Assembly (NCBI GenBank): GCA_000727475.1
Contig: KL647314.1
Location: 1,456,812-1,520,811, forward strand
Source of the DNA: Sarcocystis neurona
Taxonomy: Eukaryota; Apicomplexa; Conoidasida; Eucoccidiorida; Sarcocystidae
Reading direction: 5' to 3'
DNA: 64,000 bases
This document shows positions 11,101-22,200 of this stretch, in pieces; position 1 is the stretch's first letter; each line of letters begins with the position of its first letter. The translations under genes and the position numbers were made by a program. The notes beneath the pieces are model-generated. The model worked only from the letters and a program-made list of their open reading frames with translations. It made no database searches and was not told where the DNA came from.

Positions 11101-14100
11101 ATCAGAGCGATCCGCCTGCTCAAGAACAGCGGCTTTAAAGTGAGAACAGTGAAAGAGCAGCGCAGGCGGGCGGGCGGGCGGTCGCAGCGTTGCGTCTGGA
11201 TGGCTGCACGCACCTCCACACATCTATCGTATGGTGTCTGTGTGTCTGTCTATACCTGTCTATCTACCTACACACATTTATGTATATTTGTCCCTCCTAC
11301 GTTGTATATATACGTATAAATGTGGGTACTCTTGTGTACACACCTCCGCCCGAGTACACGTGTGCTGCACGTGTGCTTGCAGGTGGATATCCACATCATG
11401 CCAGATTTGCCAGGAAGTACCGCGGACAGGGATCTGCGCATGCTTTTTTATCTTCTCTCTTCGACAGACCTTCAAGCGGATCAGTGGAAACTTTATCCCT
11501 GCGAGGTCACTCCTTACTCAGAAATCGAGGTAGGACTCCCGACCTAAAACTGCGGAGGGGCGCATGTACACGTATCTGTGCTGCAACGACATATATCCGC
11601 CTTCCCCTCCCCCCTTCTATTTCTGGATTCCTCTATAAATACAGATTTACGGACACATCTGTGTTCTGCCTCGTCTTCTTATTCAGTCTTGTTCTACGTA
11701 CATTTATACACGTATGTGTACTAATCTATCTGTCTGCCTGTCTCTCCATCTCTCTCTCTCTGTGTATGTATATATATACATACGCAGGTGGGTATTCCAC
11801 GTAGGTACGCAAAGCTTGAATTCTCTGTTCTATGTGCACACACGCGTATACCCGTCTTTCTCTGTCCTGCTGTCTCACTGCGTCTGCAGCTGCGTGGGGA
11901 TATGTGTGTATATGCAACACGTGTGTGACTATTCCTGCTTTTCCGCTGGTATAGACGTACGCATATCTGGGCCCATTCATGCAAACGGGTACACGTACGT
12001 ATGTTGGTAAGCGTCTGTGTCTCTTCTGTCTGTATGTATGGATGTGTTGTTCTGCGTACGCGCCCGCACAGGCGCGCAAAAGCGGTTCGGTCTGTCCGGG
12101 TTTCCTCCCCCTCTCTTTCTTGCGTTCTCTTCTTGTATGTGTACGTATATGTGTGTATATATATGTGTGTATATATATGTGTGTATATATATGTGTGTAT
12201 ATAGACGTGTGTATGCCCACGTATGTACATATGCAAAGATCTGTATGCACGCCTCTTCCAGGTGTTCGGTTCCCTCTCTTTGTCTCCCTGCATATACGTG
12301 TGTGTGTGTATATATATGTATGTAGACATACGTACGTCTCCGTACATACACACAGGCGAAGTTGTATATTTACGCCCTTTCCACGTATTCGAGGTCTCTC
12401 TCTAGCTCTTCGTCTCCTTCTTTATCTCCGTGAATATCCCTCTCAGCAGACGTATGTGTATATATATTTACGAATATGTGTAACTGCCGGTCGCGTGGCG
12501 GCACCGGCGTCTCTCGCATGCCAAGATTGCATGGAGTGTATGCAAGCGCACGTGGACGCCTTCCTTTTTGCTGCCCGTTGTCGTGCAGCTCCCACAATTT
12601 TGTTGCTGCTGCGGCTGTCGCTGCTGCTTTCGTCGTCAGAAAGTCACACAGGCTGCGCGCGTTTGCATACACGTCGAGGTGAAGACATGCTTGTACCCTA
12701 CACGTATATATACACATGTATGTATATATATATGATCAAAAAAGATATACATACGTACATCCCGTTTCTTTTCATTTACAACTACGCTTCTCTACGCATG
12801 TACATATGTATATGTACACGTATATACATATATATACATACACACACTTATATGATGAAGACACGCTTGTACGCTATATATATATATGTAGATATATGCA
12901 TATGTATATAGGTAGATACATATGTGTATATACGCATGTGTGTCTATATATATATATATATGTGTACACAAATGTAATTACGAATGCAGGAAGGGGATGT
13001 ACGTATTTATTTCTTTTTCAGTCATTGCCTCCTGCACATCAAGGTAGATACGGACAACCGCAGACAGATGCATTTCCTCTACGTTTTATATGTGAATGTG
13101 CCGTGTACGCCTCTCGTATACAGACCTGATGACCGTGCCCATCACGTGCGTCTAAAGCAGATGCTGCTGCATTAGTATGTGTGTATATACGTATTCTATA
13201 CGTATATGTGTATATGTGTATATATATAAGTGTAGGCACATATACATACACTTATATATATGCGCGCCACACCCCCCCGTCGGCGCACCTGCGTTGATAT
13301 ATGTACAACTCTGGAGGATCTTCGCGGTGAGGTAGTTGAACAGTGAATTGAGGTGTACGTACGCCTGCCGTGTGCGCGTGTGTTGCATCAGAAGTGGTAC
13401 AAAAACGGCACGTTTCGTCCCTACGCAGAAGAGGAGGATGGACGGCTGCTGGTGGAGCTGCTGCTGCGAGCCAAGGCTGCGGTCCATCCGTGGATTCGCC
13501 TGAACCGCGTTGTTCGGGATATCCCAAACCCGACAATTATCGGAGGAAATAAAGTCACGAATTTGAGGTAATTCTGGTGTACGTACACCCCAGCTGCCTT
13601 TAACGTACACGCTGTTTTAGAACGATACGGCGACATCCACGTGCGTAAATCCATATGCCTCTCTCTGTATATATATGTATATGTGTAGGTTTCACAAACA
13701 AATATATGTGACTCATTTATATGTATCTACATCCATGTTTTGCGCGTACAGATACACGTATATATATATATATATTTTCACGTATAGATTTACGTCTGCA
13801 CATACATAGACACACACGTGTCCTCAGACGCATGTGTGTGTTGACGCAGGGTGAACCTGCAGGCGTTAGGAACTGCGCTCGTCACTTTTCTATTTGAACC
13901 AGATGCTGCGCGGTGAATTCACTTGTACGTGTGCATTGCATACACATACACATACATGTACCTATGTATAGATATATGTGTACGTATACATACATACGTA
14001 TATGTATATATATATACGTATATATAGATATATCTGTTGGTCTGTATATGTATATGCTTGTATGTATGTAATCAAACATATATGTGTGTGTGTGTGTGCG

Positions 14101-15711
14101 GGCAAATGGGTAAGTGCTACAACAGTGTGTACACGTTTTGTCCCCGCAAGAGTGAATCAATGTGAAACAGGGGCTGGTGCACGAATCTATGTGTATATAC
14201 GTATCCTGAATATGGATATATATATATGTGTATGCGTATATGTGTATTACCTACTGTGTGTGTGTTTCTGCGGGCAAACGAGGATGCTGCATTTATACAT
14301 ACCTTGTAAGTGTACATATATACGTGTGTATATGCGTATGTGTATTATTTACTCTATATGTGTTTCCGCGGGCACGCGGGTCGGTGCAGCGTATATACAT
14401 ATGTCCCGTATGTAGACACATACATGTATACGCGTATGTGTATATTATTGACGATGTATGTGTTTCTGCGAGCAGGTGGGCCGGTGGTGCAGCAGTTTGT
14501 GCGCGGTGTGTCGCTGCGAGAGCGAGTTGCAGTGGTTGTCACTTTTCTGTTTGAAACAGTTGCTGCTGAAGGAACACACGTGCGTATACGTATCCCATAT
14601 ATGTCGGTTTACATGTGTACGAATACTCTGTAGTATATGTGTGTTTCTGTGGGCAGAAGGGTACGTGCTCCTGCAGCAGTGTGTATGAGGCAAGTGATGT
14701 AGTTGGCATTATTTCCTAAATGATGGACGCGCCATCCACTCTGTCTGCCGTTCTGTCTTTTTCTGTCGTCTGTCGTCTTCCTATCTGCTTTCCTCTATGT
14801 CTTCTTTATTTGTGATACCATAAGCGTGCATGTATCACGGCACCCGACACACGTGGATGACACACATGCGTTTGTCTGCACTTGAGTTCGTGCGCAAGTG
14901 TATATATTTCTTCCGTCTTGCGGAGCGACGCAGCAATTTCTCGGAAGAAAGTCGTGTGTGCGTTTCTGCAGGCAGGTGCTGCTGAGCGAACTGGCAGAGC
15001 GCCGCCTCTGCTGCCGCTGCATCCGCTGCCGAGAAGTCAAAGACCGAGTTCTCGACGTTCAGTAAGTCGCTCGTAGTGAAGTGTTATAAATACACACACA
15101 CACAAACTGTTAGGGGAGCGTATTTCTTCTTCGCTGCCATCATTCGGAAGTCCCGAACATCCCCTTCCCATCGACGTATTGACGTGTCTCTATAGAGAAG
15201 TCTGTGTGCAAAGTCCCGACTTTCCTGCATCTCTCGTTCTGTGTGTTGACGTGTATGTGTATGTCCCCGCTTTCCCCGTCTATGTCTCTTTCTCCACATA
15301 TATATATATATATATATTTCAAATTTTCTTCCATGAGGGAAACGGTGTCCACATATATATATATGCATATATGTGTAATGTAGCAGACGTGTGTAAAAGT
15401 ACACGACGTATAAGCATGTCTGTGTACACACATATTTTAATTCAAATGTATTTACACGAGAAAAATGATGTACACATCTACTCATCTGCCTCTCTATCTC
15501 TCTTTGTGGGTAGTGCAGTTGATATATGTACACTTATACATGTAAGTGTGACAAGATGCCAGTCCATGATAACGCACAAACAGTTCGGCAAACCTGGACT
15601 TCTGTCAGGACCGCATCGCTGTCTTCTTCTTGCGTTAATCGACATACATATATATATACGTATTCGTATGTTTGTATGCGTACTATACATGTATGTATGC
15701 GCCTGTATGTC

Positions 15712-15756
<45 letters not shown>

Positions 15757-16215
15757 GTNNNNNNNNNNNNNNNNNNNNNNNNNNNNNNNNNNNNNNNNNN
15801 NNNNNNNNNNNNNNNNNNNNNNNNNNNNNNNNNNNNNNNNNNNNNNNNNNNNNNNNNNNNNNNNNNNNNNNNNNNNNNNNNNNNNNNNNNNNNNNNNNNN
15901 NNNNNNNNNNNNNNNNNNNNNNNNNNNNNNNNNNNNNNNNNNNNNNNNNNNNNNNNNNNNNNNNNNNNNNNNNNNNNNNNNNNNNNNNNNNNNNNNNNNN
16001 NNNNNNNNNNNNNNNNNNNNNNNNNNNNNNNNNNNNNNNNNNNNNNNNNNNNNNNNNNNNNNNNNNNNNNNNNNNNNNNNNNNNNNNNNNNNNNNNNNNN
16101 NNNNNNNNNNNNNNNNNNNNNNNNNNNNNNNNNNNNNNNNNNNNNNNNNNNNNNNNNNNNNNNNNNNNNNNNNNNNNNNNNNNNNNNNNNNNNNNNNNNN
16201 NNNNNNNNNNNNTTG

Positions 16216-16260
<45 letters not shown>

Positions 16261-19200
16261 GTGGGCCGACCAGCTACCAGCGTGTGTACGTATGTGTGGA
16301 CGTGTGGACGTATGCGTGTATATACATATATCTTTCCGCTGAAGAATACGTACATGCATGTGCTTCTACTTGTATGTGAGTGTAACGAGAATATATATAT
16401 TATATGTGTGTATATGCGTGTTATCTGTTTTTGTGCATCTGTACGTGTAGAAGAATATAAAGACGTGTTTGTGTGTGTGTGTGTATGTGTATGTGTATTT
16501 CGTATTGTTGTGTATATGCATGTCTGTCTGTATTTGCAAGAACGCGAATAAACATATCTACCCGCGTGTGTGAGTCACTCATGTACTTTTACGTTGTCCA
16601 GCATGCGTGCACATCTGCCTGTGTTAGTCGTACTGACATATTATCGTGGCTTCTCGCGTCTCTCTGTCTGTGTGTCTGCGAGAGAGGTAGTCTATCAGTG
16701 TATGTATATATATGTATCGATGTACTCATATATATATATATATATATATATGTGTATATACATGTGATCGTATGTATATCAACGTATCGTCTTCTGCGGC
16801 AATACATCTGCGTGGAGTATTCCTGAAGACCGTGTGGCTACACATATATATATATGCATATGTATATATATGCATATATGTATATACGTGTGATTGTATG
16901 AATATCAAGGTGGCTTCTTCTGCGGCAATACATCTGCGTGGAACATTCCTGAAGGCCGTGTGTCTATGCCACTCGGACGCGTCTCTTCCGTATCCATGTG
17001 TCAGTGGTGCAGCCCCGCTGTGGCTCTTTGGATGTATCTGCAATTGCTGCCTGCGTGCGCTCTGCGTTTAATGAGGACGCGCATGTGTACGTTCCACCCG
17101 GTGTCTTCATGCGTCATAATTTAATTCATTAGGAGGAAATTTGTTTGTGATGCCCAGGCGGTCGTGCGTAAATAGTCCGTGGTGTGTAACAGTCCCACGA
17201 CGTTCGTGGTGTCTCGTAGGCGACGCGAAGAACTTTCGCAAGTGAAGAGGGAGAGGAGAACAATTTTTGACAGTTGCAACATCGCGTTCCTCTCCCGCGC
17301 CCTCTCTTCGTCAGCGTGTGACGGGTTTTTATGTGTACAAATGCGTATGCGTACGGGTACATGGGAAGTAATATGTTACGTTGTGTATACAATTGTGTGG
17401 TTAGACACATGCAGATATGTACTCGTGTCTATATAGACATGGCAGTGGACGTATAGACACGTACGCATGTGTGTGTCTGTGTGTATAGGAGTGTACATTT
17501 ATATATTTCTTCCTACATACGTATATATAGAAATATAGGAGCCTACTTACACATATATATATATGTATATGCCTGTTATGTAGATGAGTCGACGGTGCTT
17601 GGTATTGGTAGTATGTGTACAGGTGCACTTGTGAGTATGTGCAAATGTATTTAGGTCTGCATGCGTCTATGGCTCTGGCACGATATATACACAGACATAC
17701 TTAAAATGTATACACATACCGTTCTACATGTCCGTAAACGTGTGTGCGTGCGTGTGTGTCTGTGCATGTTGTACGTAGTAGATATTTGTACGTGTCTGCC
17801 TGTCTTTTGTGTGCGGGATAAAATTGGTGGGCTTCTCCACACAGGCGACTGGCAGTTCTGAAAGCGAGAGAGTACCCGACAAACGGAGGAAGAGAAGTTT
17901 TTTTGAGTTTCGAGACACAAGACGAGAAGGTTATCTTTGGCTTTCTTCGGCTGCGACTGCCGGAAGATCCTTCACCCAGCAAACGCGATGTTCCGTTCCG
18001 CTGCCTCGCAGGGGCCGCTCTTCTTCGAGAATTACACGTATACGGTACGTCCTCTTTTTGTACGCTGTTGTCTGCACTTCGTTTTTAACCGGCTTCCTCT
18101 ATAGACACGTACATATATGGACATGTAGAGCTGCATATATATACATAGAGAGAGAGATCCGTATTCATATATATATATGTAAGTGTAAGTGTGTGTCTGT
18201 CTTGCCGAGCAGCAACTTTGAAGCTTTCTTTGGAACAAACGTTCTGTGTGTCTCTTTGCACGGGATGCGTATACATGTGCGTGTATTTCCAGGTACATGG
18301 AATTACGTTAATTTGCGTGTTGAGGCAGCATAGAACTCTTGTTCTGTGTGACGTGTTCGTAAGACGCCTGCTGTGCCCGTCCTGTCTCTGTAGCTGCGTG
18401 CTGTCGCGATGACATATGCACGTGTCTGTGCAAATATAGACACATGCACACGTACGCGCACGTGTCTACATTTACGTATGTACTGATGTACAACGGACGG
18501 CGAGGAATTGCCAGCATGTTAAAGAAGCCGACGACTTCTTTATACAAATAAATGTAGACGTATATATGCTGTTGAATAGGCGTATGCAGGAGTCGGCACA
18601 CGTGTGGCAGTTGCCACCTATGCCCATGTGTGTGGTGTCATTTGTCCCGGGTGTGGAAGTGGACAGAACATCCTGCCTGTTTGATCGTCTTGCTCCCGCC
18701 CGGATATTCATGGGCGTTGTACATATTCAATAAAGTTCTCTGGCCAATCTCTCTCTGTGTGGGTGTGACTACCCGCGACAGTTGTCCAGACAGTGGAAAC
18801 TACAGGACGATCGATAGGTGAAGCGAGGCAGGAACTGCTGGCCGCTTTTCCTCTGCTGCAGGTATTTTAGTCGCGCATGGCGAAGAGAAACGGGAGTGCG
18901 ACGCACGACCGCAGCACGTAGGGCTCGGCAAGCGACTTATTCTCGCAGCAGAGTTGATCGCTATGACCAGAGGTGAGGAGTAGTACAAGCAGAAGCAGCA
19001 GCAGCAGCCATTTCATCGGCGTCCCCCATGTACCTATGTTTCTCGACGCGTTCGTGTGAAGCCGGCAGGGGAGAGGGGTTTCTTCCGGCTGTGTATATAT
19101 ATATATATATACAGTACACGTATATGTATATATGGATATATGTACCTGGTGATTGCTATTTGAGTCAGACGTACGCAGCAGCAACCGCCCGGCGGACCCC

Positions 19201-22200
19201 AGCAGCTGCTACGTAGATCCACTCTGTCATTTCTGGCTCCACGTCCTACGTAAACATACGTACATATGTAAAACAGAAACGTGCTGCGCGACAACGTCTG
19301 CTTATATACAGGCGTAGCGACCTGGGAAGGCTCGAGGACACAGCAGTGCTGAGAACGTGTCTACACATAGACAAAAGGGTGTCTATCTTTCAAGCGTACT
19401 ACGTAATGCATCCCCATGTTTTATGAAGAAAGAAAGAGACCCCCACACACACACATATTCAGGCGTCGCCGCGTCTTTTTATACGCCTGGGTGAATATAT
19501 CTGTCGATCTATGTATGCGTGTCTATTTACATTTCTCTTCCCCGGGGTTTCTACGTAGGCAACTGCGTCTGCTATAGAGTCGCTGATACATATTATATGC
19601 AGCTGACGCACGGGTAGAAGCTCCACTGTCTCCCCACAACGGGCGACAGCTCAATCGCCGTGCTGCAAGCCAAGCGATACTGTAGCACATCAACACATAT
19701 GTCTATCTGTATATACATTTATATACAGAGAGAGAGATCCATCTATCGGTCGATCTTTCCGTCACCTATCTCCCTATACTTGTATTTATGGAGGGGGTTC
19801 ACACTGTCGGTGACAAGTGTATAAATATGTTTGCGTCTGCGTGTATAAAAATATACTTCTATGCAGGGTAGATCTGGTGTATTTGATATCCAAATACATA
19901 CGTGTAGACATCCTTGTGCAAAATATGCAAGTAGACACAAATACATGCGCATACATATGTGTGTATATATATAAACATACATCTACCTACATATATACAT
20001 ATATATATATGTATAGATAGATACACACATATGTATATATGTGTATGTTAGTGTATCCACGTGTAGGCATACAAATAGTTGCGCACACGTGAACTCTGAA
20101 TTACATCACGCATACACGTATATATATGAGCACGCACGTACACACGCCGGACATGGTCAGTGGGCAAAATTTTCGGCCAAATCTTGCGAACTCCATCGCA
20201 GGTCTGCACTGTATATATATATATATATGTATATGTATGTGTTTTCAAGAGAGATTGCATACTTATATCTGGCGTTCTGCCTACAACGAGTTCATACGTA
20301 ATACATATGTGCTTGCTTATACATACATATATGTCAAGCGGACTAATATACCTGTATGCACAAGCGTATGTACTAATAAGTTATGTATATACGTATACAT
20401 ACGTTTCAAGCGTATCTATATTTTCGCGTACGCATATGTCATAGTAAATTATATATATATAGATATAGATATACATAGATGGATGTATAGATGTATATAT
20501 CAAGCAGAGTTGTATATCAGCGTATGGGTATGTTGTAGTGGGGGTGGCATGAATGTATGTGCATCAAGCAGATTTATATATCGGTGTGTGCACAAGCGTA
20601 TGCAGTAAAATACAAATATATATATATATATGTATATGTATATTTATATATATGTATTTCCGAGCGAACGTATATACCAGTACGCACACGCTTGTGGCAT
20701 ACTTAACTCAGGCCCCTGTTTATGTGTTTGCGTATTCCTGTTCAACGGCATCGCGTACACTTCTTTTGATAGGCTGCACGTGTATGTATCTGTCGGGCAG
20801 AGGCAGAGAAATTCACCAAGTGACAGATCCTGGTGGTGGCACATAAGCTTCTGTGTACTTCTCTATGCGGCCGGTTGTTCGCACGGGACGTAGAGTGTCA
20901 CTTTCATGGGGCTGAGCAGAGGCATCGCGCCGGTATTTTCTTCCGGTCGTAGATAGGCTGCTTTGGCGGCACTCGTGGGCACGGGCACGCGCTTCGAGAC
21001 GCCTGTACGTCTCTTTTTCAGCGTCTACGTGTACAGCGTATAATTTCCTTTCCCGCCCGCCCTCGAGAAAAAGATGTATATATATATATATGTCTGAACA
21101 TATACATATATTTATCTACGTGCATATGTATATACATGTGTTAATGCTTCAGCGTGCTCATATATATATATATATGCACTTGCGTGTTTATGTGTGTACA
21201 AAGCAGTTGCAGAAGCACCTGTATGTGTCACCTTGTAAAACTTTGTATGTCTGCATCTAGCCACGGAGATACCGGCGTATACACGTCGGCTGCACAATTG
21301 GTATGTACGTACAAATCTATACATATATAGGTATATTATGTGTATATGTATAGATAGGTAGAGAGATATACAGACGGAATCGTATGCGCGTGCGTGTGTA
21401 CGAGTCTCCGTGACACGCGTATGGTTTCAATTGCAGTCGTTCTACACAGGCATGCGGCTGAACTCTATGTGCATATACATGTGTACGTATATATGTGTAT
21501 ACATATGTATATATATGTGTATTTTGTGTGTGGCTGGATGTGGCTGCGGGTATGGTTGTAGAGAACACATGGACAATTGTCCAGGTCTCTACATTTGTTG
21601 TCAGAGTCCCCCTTTTCCTCTCTATATTTGGCTGCGCGGATGCAGTTCATAGGAGTTCACAACACTTTCACTTGGCGCTTCTTGGTCTATGCCGTGGGTA
21701 CCAAGAAACGTCTGACTTTTTGGGTATCTCTGTCTGAGCGTGACCGCTTGGCGTGCACGTCAATTCTGCCTCTGTGTGTGTGTTCTCTTCTATTCAACTC
21801 TCCCCTATATGCATCCTTCCAGCCTTGGTTCCGCTCGGCATTCTTCTACTGTCAGCCCTCGTCCTGTCCACGCATCTGCTTAGGAGCGTGAACGGCATAC
21901 TCTTCTGTCCACACAAGTGTGTAGAGACCATTTTCTTGTATGCGCGTCTCTCGTTTGTTCCTGCTGACTTCGACGCTTTGACTTCGTTTTTTCGACCCCG
22001 CATGTTTCTCTTCCTTTCGTTCATTTTTCTCCGCCTTCCTCACGTTTTCTGCCTGTTGAAGATATTTCTTTCAAGACGCTCTCCAACTCTTTTCCCTTCG
22101 TCCTTTCCTTTTCTCTTTGTTCGATTATACGTCCTCTCTCTCGCTCTCTACTTGGCACTGCTTTTGTCTCTCTGTCTCTCTGACGAAGGCATTTTCTCCT

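Larger units (their letters stand above)
7023..11529 (+). other. ELP3: ELP3 exons 3-6: radical SAM barrel core
   Basis: Exon 3 (7023-7109) reads [18 protein letters not shown] and DAPQPYRE. Exon 4 (9048-9114) reads [20 protein letters not shown]. Exon 5 (10960-11139) reads [20 protein letters not shown], then [20 protein letters not shown]. Exon 6 (11383-11529) reads [20 protein letters not shown] and ends TPYSEIE. These are consecutive blocks of Elp3 radical SAM proteins in the right order. Junction phases are 2, 2, 0, 0 and 0 in turn. Confidence 0.9.
13392..15061 (+). other. ELP3: ELP3 exons 7-8: end of radical SAM domain and linker
   Basis: Exon 7 (13392-13567) reads [17 protein letters not shown], then [17 protein letters not shown] and VTNL. 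Exon 8 (14972-15061) reads [16 protein letters not shown] then [10 protein letters not shown], equivalent to the CRDVRTREV region of other Elp3 proteins. Exon 7 ends in phase 2 (AG), completed by G of exon 8. Exon 8 ends CA, completed as Gln by exon 9. Confidence 0.88.
15062..17844 (+). other. ELP3 intron 8, interrupted by an assembly gap
   Basis: Donor GTAAGT, acceptor CACACAG. It contains a GT repeat, a run of 454 N, a second GT repeat and a 126-bp duplication. Long open frames across the N run are artefacts. Confidence 0.75.

Noticed and set aside
15179..16551. Open frames of up to 387 codons around 15.2-16.5 kb
   Set aside because: They exist only because the N gap and GT repeat contain no stops.
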